Shown here: positions 43,631 to 53,757 of the stretch, in pieces
How positions within the stretch are numbered: the stretch's first letter is position 1
Layout: each line of letters opens with the position of its first letter
NCBI RefSeq assembly: GCF_024198235.1
Contig: NZ_JAKCFB010000038.1
Coordinates: 1 to 64,000, forward strand
From: Myxococcus dinghuensis
GTDB lineage: Bacteria; Myxococcota; Myxococcia; Myxococcales; Myxococcaceae
Reading direction: 5' to 3'
Length of the DNA: 64,000 nt
Made by a program: the position numbers and the translations under genes
The notes under the pieces: model-generated
Databases searched by the model: none
Told to the model about the DNA's origin: nothing
The model's input: only the letters and a program-made list of their open reading frames with translations

Positions 43631-44593
43631 ATGGCGATGCGCGAGATGGGTGCGAAGGTGAACGGCGGCGAATCGTGCCGGATGTGTGGCGGGCGGACGT
43701 ACGTCATCGAGCGGCAGGGTGACCAGGCCCAGGCGCGTGTGTGTGCGTGCTCCGCCAACTGCTCGGTGTGTGGTGGGCGTGGCCACGTCCTGGTGGAGCG
43801 CGAGGCCGTGTTCAGCCAGAAGGTCGGCCCCAAGCGCTACGAGGTGATGGAGCCGTGTACGTGCACCCGGCGGCGGCAGCGCGTGGTGCTCTTCAACGAC
43901 ATCCGCATGCCCGGCGTCGTCGCCCACGCGGGCTTCGACAACTACCGCGCCTTCAACGAGGCCCAGGACCGGGGTCGCGGCGTGGCGATGCACTTCGCCC
44001 ACCAGTTCGTGAAGGGCGCGACGGCCAAGGGCTTCATCCTCAGCGGTCCGGTGGGGACCGGGAAGACGCACCTGCTGGCCGCGACGCTCGGACACCTGGT
44101 GCTCGAGATGGGCGTGCGCGCGCGCTACGTGGAGATCTCCCTGCTCTACGCGACCATCCGGCGCGGCTTCCAGGAGGGGAAGAGCGGCGGAGAGATCATC
44201 GGGCCGTTGTCGGAGGTGGAGGTCCTGGCCATCGACGAGATGGGCAAGGGCCGTGGCAGCGCGTTCGAGATGGAGACGCTCGACGAGCTGATCGCCCGCC
44301 GCTACAACGCGGGGCGCACCACGCTCTTCGCGACGAACTACTCGCTCGAGCCCGAGCGCAAGCAGGCGCGCGCCGCGGCCCCCACGGGCTATCGCTCGAC
44401 GGATGACGCGCGCGCCGCGGTGCGCGCGGAGGAGCTGCTGCGCGAGCGCGTGGGTGAGCGCATCTACAGCCGCCTCTGCGAGATGTGCACCTTCGTCGAG
44501 TTGCCGAAGGACACGCCGGACCGGCGCCGGACGCGGCAGGAGATGGACGCGATGAACCACCCGCCCATGGGGATGCGCAACGCGGGGCGTTGA
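43631..44593 (+). CDS. DnaC/IstB-like AAA+ ATPase with N-terminal zinc motifs
   Basis: This 320-residue protein has an N-terminal Cys cluster (CRMCGG, CACSANCSVCGG, CTCTRRR) forming one or two zinc ribbons of DnaJ-like spacing. The AAA+ core follows with Walker A GPVGTGKTHL (about 137-146), Walker B LAIDEMGKG, sensor region LFATNYSLE and an Arg finger-like RIYSRLCEMC. This is the DnaC/IstB build used by replicative helicase loaders and by transposon regulators. The zinc part is unusual compared with enteric DnaC but common in this clade. A GGAGGGGG site precedes ATG 43631. No IS elements flank it. Confidence 0.85.
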   Translation: MAMREMGAKVNGGESCRMCGGRTYVIERQGDQAQARVCACSANCSVCGGRGHVLVEREAVFSQKVGPKRYEVMEPCTCTRRRQRVVLFNDIRMPGVVAHAGFDNYRAFNEAQDRGRGVAMHFAHQFVKGATAKGFILSGPVGTGKTHLLAATLGHLVLEMGVRARYVEISLLYATIRRGFQEGKSGGEIIGPLSEVEVLAIDEMGKGRGSAFEMETLDELIARRYNAGRTTLFATNYSLEPERKQARAAAPTGYRSTDDARAAVRAEELLRERVGERIYSRLCEMCTFVELPKDTPDRRRTRQEMDAMNHPPMGMRNAGR

Positions 44594-44625
44594 GGCACGC
44601 GCCTGGTCCACGCAGGAACGCCGAC

Positions 44626-44976
44626 ATGACCGACGCCTGTCTCGTCCTCGTCACCGCGCCCTCCGCCGACAAGGCCGCCGAGCTGGCGCGCACGGTGGTG
44701 GAGGAGAAGTTGGCCGCGTGCGGCAACATCCTCCCAGGCATCCGCTCCATCTACCGCTGGGAAGGCAAGGTCCAGGACGACGCGGAGGCGTTCATCCTGT
44801 TCAAGACGCGCACCGCCCTCTTCGAGGCGCTGCGAGCGCGACTCGTCGCCCTGCACCCCTACCAGGTCCCCGAGGTGCTCCGGGTGGACCTGGCCGCCGG
44901 GCACGCGCCCTACCTCGCGTGGATTCTCGACAGCACGCGCGCGTCGACGCCCATCGGCGGCAGTGGCGCGGACTGA
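44626..44976 (+). CDS. cutA: CutA divalent-ion tolerance protein
   Basis: This 116-residue protein fits the CutA1 family in length and motifs: VLVTAPSADKAAELARTVVE, EKLAACGNI, YRWEGKVQDDAEAFILFKTR and HPYQVPEVL. CutA forms ferredoxin-fold trimers resembling PII proteins; its link to copper tolerance in E. coli is genetic and its exact role is unsettled. The ATG lies 32 bases after the DnaC-like gene, so they may share a transcript. Confidence 0.95.
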   Translation: MTDACLVLVTAPSADKAAELARTVVEEKLAACGNILPGIRSIYRWEGKVQDDAEAFILFKTRTALFEALRARLVALHPYQVPEVLRVDLAAGHAPYLAWILDSTRASTPIGGSGAD

Positions 44977-45073
44977 CCCCCAGGCGCCGTGGGCGTGAGG
45001 AGGTTCTCGCCCCTCCGCGCGTCACGTCCCCCGCCCCCTGGGTGCGCAGTCGGAGTCCCGCACGAGGCCGCGC

Positions 45074-47755
45074 TCAGGACGGCGACACCGGCGCGGCAGC
45101 CCCCGCCCCCTGCTCCGCGCTCGGCGCGCGCGGCGTCGTCGTGAAGACGAAGGCGCCGTCGCGGTAGTCCACGAGGATGCGTTGTCCCTCGCTGACCTCG
45201 CCGCGCAGCAGCATGCGGCTGATCTCCGTCTCCAGCTCACGCTGGATGACGCGCCGGAGCGGACGGGCACCGTAGCGAGGCTCGAAGCCCTGTTCGGCCA
45301 GTGCATCGCGGGCGGCGTCCGTCAGGTCCAACTGGAGGTTCTGCCCGTGCAGCTTGCGGCGCGTGGCCTCCAGCATGGTGTCCACGATGCGGCGCAACTG
45401 GTCCGGGTTCAGCGGATGGAAGACGACGATTTCGTCGATGCGGTTGATGAACTCCGGCCGGAAGTGGCCGCGCAGCGCGTTCATCACCGCCTCCGTGGCC
45501 CGGGCCTGCCCCGCCTTCTCCTCGTCGGCCGCGCGTTGGAAGCCGAGCGCCGCGCGCGCCGCGCCCATGGCCTCCGAGCCGAGGTTGGACGTCATGATGA
45601 TGACCGCGTTCTTGAAGTCCACGGTGCGTCCCCGTGAGTCCGTGAGGCGACCGTCGTCCAATATCTGCAGCAGCAGGTTGAACACGTCCGGGTGCGCCTT
45701 CTCCACCTCGTCGAAGAGCAGCACCGAGTAGGGCCTGCGCCGCACCGCCTCGGTGAGCCGGCCGGCCTCCTCGTAGCCCACGTAGCCCGGAGGCGCGCCG
45801 ATGAGCCGGCTCACCGTGTGGCGCTCCTGGAACTCGGACATGTCCAGGCGGATCATCGCGTTCTCGTCGTTGAAGAGGTAGTCCGCCAGGGCCCGCGCGG
45901 TCTCCGTCTTCCCCACACCCGTGGGCCCCAGGAACAGGAACGAACCGATGGGACGGTTCGGGTCCTTCAAGCCCGCGCGAGCCCGCCGCACCGCCTCGGA
46001 GATGGCGCGCAGCGCGTCCTCCTGGCCCACCACGCGTCGCTTGAGCGCGTCCTCCATCTCCAACAGCCGCTGCCCCTCCTCCAACTGGAGCTTCCGCGCG
46101 GGGATGCCCGTCCACTCGCTCACCACCGTGGCGATGTCCTCCGGGCTCACCGTGGGCTCGGTGACGCCGCGCTTCTGCTGCCACTGGGTGCGCAGCCCGT
46201 CCAGCTCCGCGCGCAGCGACTCGAGCTCCGCCTTGACGCGGCTGGCCTCGTCGTAGCGCTCCCCCGCCACCGCCGCGCTCTTGTCCTTCTCCTTCTGCGC
46301 GAGCAGCGTCTCCATCTCTCCCAGCCGGTCCGGCGCGGTGCGCGCCCCCAGCCGCACCATGGCCGAGGCCTCGTCGAGCAGGTCGATGGCCTTGTCCGGC
46401 AGGAAGCGGTCGTTGACGTACTTGTCCGACAACTCCACCGCCGCGGTGAGCGCGGTGTCGAGGATCTTCACGCGGTGGTGGGCCTCGTAGGCGTCGCGCA
46501 GCCCGCGCAGGATTTCGATGGCCTGCTCCGGCGTGGGCTCCGCCACCATGACGGGCTGGAAGCGGCGCTCCAGCGCGGCGTCCTTCTCGATGTTCTTCCG
46601 GTACTCATCCAGCGTGGTCGCGCCCAGGCACTGGAGTTCGCCACGCGCCAGGGCGGGCTTGAGGAGGTTGGCCGCGTCCACCGCGCCCTCGGCGTTCCCC
46701 GCCCCCACGACGGTGTGCACCTCGTCGATGAACAGGATGATCTGCCCCTTGAGGGCGCGAATCTCGTCCATCAATCCCTTGAAGCGCTCCTCGAACTCAC
46801 CTCGGAACTTGGTCCCGCCCAGCACACTGCCGATGTCGAGCGACAGCACGCGCTTGCCCTTGAGCACCTCCGGAACGTCCCCCGTGACGATGCGCTGGGC
46901 CAGCCCCTCCGCGATGGCCGTCTTGCCCACGCCCGGCTCGCCGATGAGCACCGGGTTGTTCTTCGTCTTGCGGCTCAGGATGCGGATGACGCGGTGGATC
47001 TCCTTCTCCCGCCCGATGACGGGGTCCAGCTCCCCCGCGCGCGCCAGCACCGACAGGTCCCGCGTGAAGCGCGTGAGGTTCGGAGGCAGCCCACTCCCCT
47101 GCCGCCCACCGCCGCCCGGCGCTGGAGCCACCGGAGGGCCGCCCTGGGCCGCGATGCGCTTGCGCAGCTCGTTGACGTCCACGCCGGCGAGGAACTGCGC
47201 CGCGAAGCTCTCGCTCTCCATCAGGATTCCGAGCAGCAGGTGCTCCGGCCCGATGAAGCTGTAGCCCATCTGGAGCGCCTGGAGCCGGGCGATCTGCAAC
47301 ACGCGCTTGACGCCCGAGGACAGCGCGACGCCCTTCGCCTGACGTGGCTCGCGGCGCGGCATCACCGCGTCCAGCCGGGCCTCGAACTCGTCCACCGGCG
47401 CGCCCGCCTGCTTGAGGGTCTCGCGCAGCTCCGGCACCGAGTGCAGCAGCGACAACAACAGGTGCTCGATGCGCATGCGCTCGTATCCCGAATCGAGCGT
47501 CATCCGCGCGGCGCGCTCCAGCACCTGCTGGGCCATCTCCGACAACTGCGCGAGCAGGTTCTCCCGGGAGCGGGGCCGAGGCCCCATCATCTGCTCCACC
47601 AGGCTCTCCAGGCTCCCCAAGCCATCCGAGCCCTCGAGGGACATGCCCATCGCGCTCGCGCAGTGGTTGCAGAGGTTGAGCGTGGCCTCCTGGCCATTCA
47701 CCCGCTTCTTGAACACGACCGCGGCTGGGCGGCTCCGGCAGTTCTGACACACCAT
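45074..47755 (-). CDS. clpC: ClpC-type AAA+ unfoldase with N-terminal zinc ribbon
   Basis: This 893-residue protein starts with a McsA-like zinc ribbon (C3, C6, C29, C32). Then come a Clp N double repeat (about 65-205), AAA1 (GEPGVGKT near 276, [11 protein letters not shown]), a UVR-like coiled middle ([18 protein letters not shown]), AAA2 (GPTGVGKT near 613, [14 protein letters not shown]) and a D2-small domain. ALGFQ near residue 738 matches the (L/I/V)GF loop that docks ClpP, so this is a protease partner rather than ClpB. A fused McsA-like ribbon is seen in some ClpC relatives and may sense metal or adaptor binding. GTGGAGG precedes the ATG. Confidence 0.9.
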   Translation of the reverse strand: MVCQNCRSRPAAVVFKKRVNGQEATLNLCNHCASAMGMSLEGSDGLGSLESLVEQMMGPRPRSRENLLAQLSEMAQQVLERAARMTLDSGYERMRIEHLLLSLLHSVPELRETLKQAGAPVDEFEARLDAVMPRREPRQAKGVALSSGVKRVLQIARLQALQMGYSFIGPEHLLLGILMESESFAAQFLAGVDVNELRKRIAAQGGPPVAPAPGGGGRQGSGLPPNLTRFTRDLSVLARAGELDPVIGREKEIHRVIRILSRKTKNNPVLIGEPGVGKTAIAEGLAQRIVTGDVPEVLKGKRVLSLDIGSVLGGTKFRGEFEERFKGLMDEIRALKGQIILFIDEVHTVVGAGNAEGAVDAANLLKPALARGELQCLGATTLDEYRKNIEKDAALERRFQPVMVAEPTPEQAIEILRGLRDAYEAHHRVKILDTALTAAVELSDKYVNDRFLPDKAIDLLDEASAMVRLGARTAPDRLGEMETLLAQKEKDKSAAVAGERYDEASRVKAELESLRAELDGLRTQWQQKRGVTEPTVSPEDIATVVSEWTGIPARKLQLEEGQRLLEMEDALKRRVVGQEDALRAISEAVRRARAGLKDPNRPIGSFLFLGPTGVGKTETARALADYLFNDENAMIRLDMSEFQERHTVSRLIGAPPGYVGYEEAGRLTEAVRRRPYSVLLFDEVEKAHPDVFNLLLQILDDGRLTDSRGRTVDFKNAVIIMTSNLGSEAMGAARAALGFQRAADEEKAGQARATEAVMNALRGHFRPEFINRIDEIVVFHPLNPDQLRRIVDTMLEATRRKLHGQNLQLDLTDAARDALAEQGFEPRYGARPLRRVIQRELETEISRMLLRGEVSEGQRILVDYRDGAFVFTTTPRAPSAEQGAGAAAPVSPS

Positions 47756-47998
47756 GGTCGACGACCTCCACGCTCCACTCCCGCGCAAAGGTAGGAACCA
47801 CGAGGCAGGTGGACCACGGAGGCGCCGCCCTCGAGCGGGCGACCCGACGAGGCCCCTCTCCATCACTCGGAGAGGCCTCCTCCGTCAGCGCCTGACCCTC
47901 CCCGGAGAGCCGGGCGGGCCTCGGGAATGCGCCACCTCCAGGCATTGCATGCGCCGAGCGCCAGACGAAGCGTGTGGCACAGCCCAGGAGGTGGAGCG

Positions 47999-48166
47999 AT
48001 GCCCGACTACGACTTCTACTGCCGCCAGTGCAAACACCCCTTTTCGAGCCACATGAGCGTGCGCGAACATGACGAGCAGCCGGCGGAGTGTCCCCGGTGT
48101 CACAAGGCGCAGAACGTGGAGAAGCGCCTCTCGGCCTTCAGCGCGCATACTCGCAAGAAATCCTGA
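47999..48166 (+). CDS. FmdB-family zinc-ribbon protein
   Basis: This 55-residue protein carries CRQCKHPF and CPRCHK, the two-knuckle zinc ribbon of the FmdB/CxxC-regulatory family, starting with the typical PDYDFYCRQC. Such small proteins are common and their function is mostly unknown. A near-perfect SD (AGGAGGTGG) precedes the ATG. Its TGA overlaps the ATG of the next lipoprotein (TGATG). Confidence 0.88.
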   Translation: MPDYDFYCRQCKHPFSSHMSVREHDEQPAECPRCHKAQNVEKRLSAFSAHTRKKS

Positions 48167-48585
48167 TGACCCGCCCGCCCCGCGTCCCACCACCGCGCAT
48201 CGTCGCCCCGCTCTTCGCGGCGGTGTGGCTCGGCGCGTGCGCCACCCGACACACGGGGGTCCGGGACGAGGGCACCGAGCGCATCGAGGCCATTCTCGGC
48301 AACGCCGCCCTCGAGGACCCCATCCCCGAGGGCATCGTCTTCATCCCGGACGCGACACCGGGTCCAGACGCTCCGGCCCTGGCGACACGGGAGGCCTCCG
48401 CGCCTCCCCCGCCAACCACCCCCACGTGGGGACCCTACGGCCTCCCCTTCTCCGGGCTGTGCTCCACCTCGCCCGCTGGCGGCCCCACCGTGGCGCATGT
48501 TCCCGCGTGCCTGCTCATGCCCGGCGCCGTCCGCATGGTCGTCACGCCCAGACCGGGTGGGAGCATCCCGGGCCTGCTGCCGTGA
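48166..48585 (+). CDS. small Pro-rich lipoprotein
   Basis: This 139-residue protein has a lipoprotein signal ending LGAC (Cys25), after a Pro/Arg-rich N-terminus (TRPPRVPPPR). The mature part is Pro/Thr/Gly-rich without a recognised domain (IPEGIVFIPDATPGPDAP, GLCSTSPAGGPTV). It overlaps the FmdB gene by one base and so shares its translation unit. Function is unknown. Confidence 0.6.
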   Translation: MTRPPRVPPPRIVAPLFAAVWLGACATRHTGVRDEGTERIEAILGNAALEDPIPEGIVFIPDATPGPDAPALATREASAPPPPTTPTWGPYGLPFSGLCSTSPAGGPTVAHVPACLLMPGAVRMVVTPRPGGSIPGLLP

Positions 48586-49075
48586 GGTCTCCGCGCTGAA
48601 GATTCCCGACCGTCTCCACACGCGGCACGAGACGGTCGACCCGGCGATTCGCCGAAGCGCCCCCCGCTGAACGCGGACACCCGCCTCACGGCGTCGACGC
48701 GCGCGCCCGTCCTCGCGACACCGCGCCTTCACCGTGCCCCCTGGTGACGCCCTCGGGTCGACACGACGGCGTGGCCACGCTCCATCCCCACACGTGAGCA
48801 CCACACCGCTCCATCGCCAGGTCGTGGCCCGCGCGGGCACCCGCTGCCCGCCCACCAGGCGATCACGACTCGCTTTCCACCGTCACACCCGTTCGTGGTA
48901 GCGAAGGAGGACCGAGCCACGGCCCTCCTTCGCCCCACGCACTCGCGATGCCCGCGTGAGAGGGAAGCAAGGCCGCCTGCCCCACGAGGGCACGGTCGGC
49001 GCGAGGAAGCAGAATACCGCTCGTTCCGCCGAACGTTCTTGGCTCGCTCAACCCCCAAGAGGAGCCACACCCCCC
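48586..49075. other. 490-base gene-free stretch with a strong hairpin
   Basis: No credible gene was seen; frames here are Arg/Pro/Gly-rich with no start context. GCGAAGGAGG (48901-48910) and CCTCCTTCGC (48924-48933) form a perfect 10-bp stem with a 13-base loop, 143 bases upstream of the beta-helix gene. It could act as a terminator for a transcript from either side or as a leader structure. A palindromic GAACGTTC lies near 49035. Confidence 0.5.
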
Positions 49076-50692
49076 ATGTCCACACTGCGCAGCCTGTGCC
49101 TCGTCGGAGCGCTCTCCGCCGGGGCCCTCGCCTGTAAGGGAAGCACGGAGTCCCCCTCCACTTCGGGTGCCATCCCCAACACCACCACCCGCCCGCAGAC
49201 GCCGACCACCGGGACGACCGAGCAGCCCTCGCCCGGAACCTCGACGCCTCCCGTCACCCAGACACCCGGGACGTCGACGCCGACGACTCCCACGACCGGG
49301 GAACCCTCGCAGCCCCGGTACTCGCGCGAGTGGTACGTCAGCCCGTCGGGCAACGACACCGCCGCCGGCACGCAGGCCAAGCCGCTGCGCACCATCTCCA
49401 AGGCCCTCTCGTTGGTGGGGCCCGGGGAAGTCGTCCGCGTCCTGTCCGGCACCTACGCGGAGAAGCTGGTCATCGACTCCACCGTGAGGGCCGGCACCGC
49501 CAACGCGCCCATCACCCTCCGGGGCGAGGGCAAGGCGAAGCTCGTCCCCACCTCCAGCGGTTGGTACATGGCCATGGTGCAGCGCCCCTACTGGCGCCTC
49601 GAGAACCTCGAGTTCGACGTGCGCGGCGCGCGCCAGGTGGCCGTGACGTTCGCGGGCAACAGCAACGGCTCGGTCCTCGCGAACAGCGAGCTCTACGGCG
49701 GCGCGTTCGGGAGCGGCATCAGCACCGACTCGGGCGCCCGGGGGGTCACCCTCGAGAACAACCACATCCACGACTTCGACCAGGGCTCGACCGACTCACA
49801 CGGCATCGTCATCGCGCCCACGTCGCAGGACATCACCGTGCGCGGCAACGACATCCACGGCAACTCGGGTGACTCGGTGCAGTGCCTCGGCCCCGAGGGC
49901 TTCAGCAACGACACGCCCGCCAAGGGGGTCCTCATCGAGGACAACCACCTGCACGACAACCGCGAGAACGCGGTGGACCTCAAGACGTGCCACGACGTCA
50001 CCGTGCGGAACAACCGCATGCACGGCTTCACCAAGTCGAGCACGTCCCGAGGCGAGGCCGTGGTGGTGCACTACTCCGCGAAGAACGTGGTCCTGGAGGG
50101 CAACGACATCTCCGACGCGGCCCTCGGCATCGCGGTGGGAGGCAACCGGGTGGACGCGCCGCCGACGAACATCTCCGTGCGCCGCAATCGCATCCACGGA
50201 CTGAAGATGCCGGAGGGCTCGGCCATCCGCATCGAGAACGGCGTCGACGTGCGCGTGCTCCACAACACCGTCACCGGGACGGAGGGCTTCGCGCTCGTGC
50301 TCGGCCACGGGACCGGCGGCGACTCCACGCGCGTGGCGGTGCGGAACAACCTCTTCGCCACCCGCAACGCCGTCAACCTGGGGCCCTACGTGTCCGAGCT
50401 GGACCTGCGCTCCAACGTCTACCTGCCGCGCGCCAGCTTCACGACGGGCAAGTTCTTCGTGCCCGAGTCCTCGTGGGTCGGCGACGCGCTCTCCGCCTGG
50501 AAGCAGCAGGGCCAGGACACGGCCTCGTCCGAGGCCGCGGAGGCCCTCGCCGACGCGAAGACCTTCGCGCCGGGCGTCGGCGCGGTGGACAAGGGCATGG
50601 ACCTGGGCCTGCCCTACTGCGGCGCGGCGCCGGACATCGGCGCGGTGGAGTCCGGCTGCCCCACGGCGGCGACGGCCTCCATCGCCGAGTAG
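49076..50692 (+). CDS. right-handed parallel beta-helix lipoprotein
   Basis: This 538-residue protein has a lipoprotein signal with Cys20 (GALAC), then a Thr/Pro-rich linker to about residue 80. A DUF1565-type entry segment (WYVSPSGNDTAAGTQAKPLR) begins a pectate-lyase-like beta-helix (about 85-460). Its coils show repeated 'VxxExNxIHxN' units, for example GVTLENNHIHDF, DITVRGNDIHGN, VLIEDNHLHDN, DVTVRNNRMHGF and VVLEGNDISDA. Such proteins are often polysaccharide lyases, epimerases or adhesins; no catalytic set could be assigned. It probably sits on the cell surface. Confidence 0.85.
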   Translation: MSTLRSLCLVGALSAGALACKGSTESPSTSGAIPNTTTRPQTPTTGTTEQPSPGTSTPPVTQTPGTSTPTTPTTGEPSQPRYSREWYVSPSGNDTAAGTQAKPLRTISKALSLVGPGEVVRVLSGTYAEKLVIDSTVRAGTANAPITLRGEGKAKLVPTSSGWYMAMVQRPYWRLENLEFDVRGARQVAVTFAGNSNGSVLANSELYGGAFGSGISTDSGARGVTLENNHIHDFDQGSTDSHGIVIAPTSQDITVRGNDIHGNSGDSVQCLGPEGFSNDTPAKGVLIEDNHLHDNRENAVDLKTCHDVTVRNNRMHGFTKSSTSRGEAVVVHYSAKNVVLEGNDISDAALGIAVGGNRVDAPPTNISVRRNRIHGLKMPEGSAIRIENGVDVRVLHNTVTGTEGFALVLGHGTGGDSTRVAVRNNLFATRNAVNLGPYVSELDLRSNVYLPRASFTTGKFFVPESSWVGDALSAWKQQGQDTASSEAAEALADAKTFAPGVGAVDKGMDLGLPYCGAAPDIGAVESGCPTAATASIAE

Positions 50693-50705
50693 CCCCGACG
50701 GAGAG

Positions 50706-50735
50706 CCTCGGGCCCGCCTCACGCGCGGCCCGGGG
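50706..50735. terminator. hairpin between convergent beta-helix and aspartate kinase genes
   Basis: CCTCGGGCC (50706-50714) and GGCCCGGGG (50727-50735) pair over nine positions with one mismatch and a 12-base loop. It starts 13 bases after the beta-helix stop and can serve both directions. Confidence 0.55.
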
Positions 50736-50768
50736 CGTCCCCTTCGCGAGCCCTCGGGCGGCGGCCGC

Positions 50769-51962
50769 TCAGCTCCCGAGCAGCTCGCGGTGCAGCCGCG
50801 CCGTCAGCGCCTTGAGGTGGGGCTTGTCCACCAGCAACGTGAGCTGGAGCGGAGAGGTGTGCACGGCGTGCACGCGCGCGCCCAGCTCCTCCGCGGCGGC
50901 GAGCGACTGTCGCAGCGGGACCCAGTCCGCGTTGAGCCCCACGCCCACGCAGGTGACGGTGCCCAGCTCCCCCCGCCACGAGACGGCGTCCCCGAAGCGC
51001 GTGGACAGGTCCTTGCGGAGCGCGTCCTCGCCGTGGATGTCCGCCAACGGCACGAGCAGGTAGGTGTGCCCCGAGCCACCCGACAGCGCGTCATGCCCGA
51101 GCGTCCGGCCCCGGACGCCGCGCGCGTCCAGGAACTCCAACAGCTCCGGCAGACGGACCTGCGCGCCGGCGCACAACACCGCCATCTCCACGTCCGCGGT
51201 GACGCCCTTCACGCGCGTGTCCTGGGCCGCGGTCAGCTCGCGCACCTCCGTGCCCGACCCCTGGGCGTGCGCCGTGCGAGCGAGGATGACGATGCCGCGC
51301 GACTTCGCCCACTCCACCGCCTGCGCGTTGAGCACCTTCGCTCCCGCGCTCGCCAGCTCCTGCATCTCGTCGTAGTTCAGCGACTCGAGCTTGCGCGCGT
51401 CCGGCACCACGCGCGGGTCCGCGCTGAAGATGCCGTCCACGTCGGAGTAGATTTCACACGCCTCCGCCTCCAACGCCGCGGCCAGCGCCACCGCCGTCGT
51501 GTCGGAGCCGCCCCGCCCCAGCGTGGTCACTTCCTTCTTGTAGGACACACCCTGGTAGCCGGCGACGATGACGACACGGCCCCGCGCCAGCTCGTCGTGG
51601 ATGCGGTACGGCCGTACCTCGACGATGCGGGCCTGCGCGTGCGCGTCGTTGGTGATGATGCCGCTCTGGCTGCCCGTGAAGCTGATGGCCGGGACCTGCA
51701 TCTCCTGGAGGGCCATGGACAACAGCGCCATGGAGATGCGCTCGCCGCAGGTGAGCAGCATGTCCAGCTCGCGCCGCGCCGGGTCCGGAGACACCTGCTT
51801 GGCCAGCGCCAGCAGCTCGTCCGTCGTGTCCCCCATGGCGCTGACCACCACCACCACCTGATACCCGGCGTCGCGCTTGTCCTTCACCCGCTGCGCCACC
51901 TTGCGAATCTTCTCCACGTCGGCCACCGACGAGCCGCCGTACTTCTGGACCACGATAGGCAT
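50769..51962 (-). CDS. lysC: aspartate kinase (aspartokinase)
   Basis: This 397-residue enzyme phosphorylates L-aspartate, the first step to lysine, threonine, methionine and diaminopimelate. The N-terminal kinase domain begins [10 protein letters not shown] (K7-x-G-G-S) and contains [51 protein letters not shown] and [12 protein letters not shown]. Two C-terminal ACT domains (about 260-397) give feedback control, usually by lysine and/or threonine ([25 protein letters not shown]). Length is typical of class I aspartokinases. The start at [10 protein letters not shown] is the family start. Confidence 0.96.
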   Translation of the reverse strand: MPIVVQKYGGSSVADVEKIRKVAQRVKDKRDAGYQVVVVVSAMGDTTDELLALAKQVSPDPARRELDMLLTCGERISMALLSMALQEMQVPAISFTGSQSGIITNDAHAQARIVEVRPYRIHDELARGRVVIVAGYQGVSYKKEVTTLGRGGSDTTAVALAAALEAEACEIYSDVDGIFSADPRVVPDARKLESLNYDEMQELASAGAKVLNAQAVEWAKSRGIVILARTAHAQGSGTEVRELTAAQDTRVKGVTADVEMAVLCAGAQVRLPELLEFLDARGVRGRTLGHDALSGGSGHTYLLVPLADIHGEDALRKDLSTRFGDAVSWRGELGTVTCVGVGLNADWVPLRQSLAAAEELGARVHAVHTSPLQLTLLVDKPHLKALTARLHRELLGS

Positions 51963-52059
51963 GAGCGTCTCACTACCCCTGTTGGGCGTGTCCAAGGAAC
52001 CACACCCCAGGCCATTCTTGCAGGAGCCCGGCCAGCCCGCCCGCTCCCGGTGCGTCGCC

Positions 52060-52087
52060 TTGACACCCCGAGGTCGGCTTCTATAGT
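52060..52087 (+). promoter_or_regulatory. near-consensus sigma-70 promoter of the ABC exporter operon
   Basis: TTGACA (52060-52065), a 16-base spacer and TATAGT (52082-52087) form an excellent housekeeping promoter in the 211-base region divergent from aspartate kinase. The predicted start lies near 52094, about 80 bases upstream of the ATPase ATG. Confidence 0.7.
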
Positions 52088-52173
52088 CGGGCGCGGTCTG
52101 CCCGGGCCGCCCGAGAGTTGCTCTCACGCCCAGCGGCCCAGGGTCGAGCCTTCGCTTCCCTGGAGCCTTCCCC

Positions 52174-52902
52174 ATGCCGATGATCGAGGTGCAGCACCTC
52201 ACCAGGCGGTATCGCGACCGCGTGGCCATCGAGGACCTCAGCTTCGACGTCGCGGAGGGCGAGCTGCTCGGCTTCCTCGGGCCGAACGGCGCGGGCAAGT
52301 CCACCACGATGAAGATCCTCACCGGCTTCCTGCCCCCGTCCGAGGGCGTGGTGAAGGTGGGCGGCTTCGACGTGACGACCCACCCGCTCGAGGTGAAGCG
52401 CCGCATCGGCTACCTGCCGGAGACCCCGCCGCTCTACCCGGAGATGACGGTCCGGGGATACCTGCGGTTCGTGGCCTCGCTCAAGCGCCTGCCGTCGCGT
52501 GGCCTCGACACGGAGGTGGAGCGGGTGGCCAGCCTCACCGGCGTCACCCATGTCCTGGGCCGGCTCATCCAGAACCTGTCGAAGGGCTACAAGCAGCGCA
52601 CGGGCATCGCGCAGGCGCTGCTCGGCGCGCCGCCGGTGCTCATCCTCGACGAGCCCACCGAGGGCCTGGACCCGGCGCAGCGCGCGGAGGTGCGCGCGCT
52701 CATCAAGGGGCTCGCGGGCAAGCACACCGTCATCCTCTCCACGCACATCCTCCCGGAGGTGACGATGACGTGCGAGCGTGTCCTCATCCTCAACCAGGGA
52801 CGCATCGCCGCCCACGACGACCTCGGCAAGCTGGCCGGCCTCCACGGCCCGTCGGAGAGCGCGTCGTTGGAGGAAGTCTTCATCAAGCTGACCGCCGCCT
52901 GA
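52174..52902 (+). CDS. ABC transporter ATP-binding protein, GldA-like
   Basis: This 242-residue ATPase has Walker [10 protein letters not shown] (about 36-44), a Q-loop-like [10 protein letters not shown], signature LSKGYKQR, Walker [13 protein letters not shown] and a switch His in STHILPE. Such subunits with the 'GYLPExPPLY' Q-loop belong to the GldA/CcmA export group. It heads an operon with a permease, a GldG-like protein and a DUF4340 protein. The Bacteroidetes gldAFG system affects gliding, but homologues are widespread and usually of unknown substrate, so a motility role here is not implied. Confidence 0.92.
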   Translation: MPMIEVQHLTRRYRDRVAIEDLSFDVAEGELLGFLGPNGAGKSTTMKILTGFLPPSEGVVKVGGFDVTTHPLEVKRRIGYLPETPPLYPEMTVRGYLRFVASLKRLPSRGLDTEVERVASLTGVTHVLGRLIQNLSKGYKQRTGIAQALLGAPPVLILDEPTEGLDPAQRAEVRALIKGLAGKHTVILSTHILPEVTMTCERVLILNQGRIAAHDDLGKLAGLHGPSESASLEEVFIKLTAA

Positions 52903-52940
52903 GCGCGAGCGCGCCCACCCGCGAGGAACCCCGGCCCCAC

Positions 52941-53744
52941 ATGCGCACCGCCCTGGCCATCGCCCGCAAGGAACTGTCCCTCTACTTCACCACCCCGTGG
53001 GCCTACGTGGTCTTCACGGCGATGGTCGCCCTCTCGTCGTTCTTCTTCGCCGCGCTGCTGGAGACCTTCCAACAGGTCCAGCAGATGGCCCGGGAGACGA
53101 CGTGGGCCCAGATGCCGCCGGAATACGACAGCTACCGCAACCTCACGGAGGGCGTGGCCGTGCAGCTCTGGGGCACCGTCATCATCATCACCCTCTTCGT
53201 CGCGCCCTTCCTCTCCATGCGCCTGTTCGCGGAGGAGAAGCGCAACAAGACGTTCGAGCTGTTGATGACCGCGCCGGTGCGGCCCATCGAGCTGGTGGTG
53301 GGCAAGTACCTGGGGGGCCTGGGCATCATCACCGCCACGCTCGCCCTCACCCTCCTCTTCCCCGCGCTCCTGTCGTTCTTCGGCCGCGCGGAGACGGGCA
53401 CGGCGCTGGAGTGGTCCACCGTGCTGGTGGGCTTCGTCGGCGTCCTGTTGTGGGGCGCCACCTGCATGGCGGTGGGCCTGTTCATCTCCGCGCTCACGGA
53501 GAGCCAGATGCTGGCGGCCCTGCTCACCTTCGCGGTGCTCCTGCCGTGGATGCTGCTGACCAGCGTGGCCCAGGCCTCCGAGGAGCCCGTGCGCTCGGTG
53601 CTGACCTACCTCTCGTTCGACTCGCAGCTCCAGCACCTGCTCAAGGGCGTGCTGGACGTGCAGTCGTTCGTGTTCTTCGCCTCCGTCATCGCCTTCTCGC
53701 TGCTGCTCACCCACCGGGCCGTGGAAGTCCAGCGCCAGGCCTGA
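52941..53744 (+). CDS. ABC transporter permease, GldF-like
   Basis: This 267-residue membrane protein has about six helices: PWAYVVFTAMVALSSFFFAA, LWGTVIIITLFVAPFLSM, a pair near GIITATLALTLLFPALLSFF, FVGVLLWGATCMAVGLFISA, MLAALLTFAVLLPWML and SFVFFASVIAFSLLL. The motif 'MRLFAEEKRNKTFELLMTAP' is the hallmark of ABC-2/GldF-type permeases. It lies 38 bases after the ATPase gene and 13 bases before the GldG-like gene, so the three are co-transcribed. Substrate is unknown. Confidence 0.92.
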   Translation: MRTALAIARKELSLYFTTPWAYVVFTAMVALSSFFFAALLETFQQVQQMARETTWAQMPPEYDSYRNLTEGVAVQLWGTVIIITLFVAPFLSMRLFAEEKRNKTFELLMTAPVRPIELVVGKYLGGLGIITATLALTLLFPALLSFFGRAETGTALEWSTVLVGFVGVLLWGATCMAVGLFISALTESQMLAALLTFAVLLPWMLLTSVAQASEEPVRSVLTYLSFDSQLQHLLKGVLDVQSFVFFASVIAFSLLLTHRAVEVQRQA

Positions 53745-53757
53745 AGGGAACCCGGAC

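Noticed and set aside
45692-47794. 700-codon plus-strand frame opposite the ClpC-type gene
   Set aside because: Low-complexity Arg/His/Leu translation, antisense of an unmistakable AAA+ gene.
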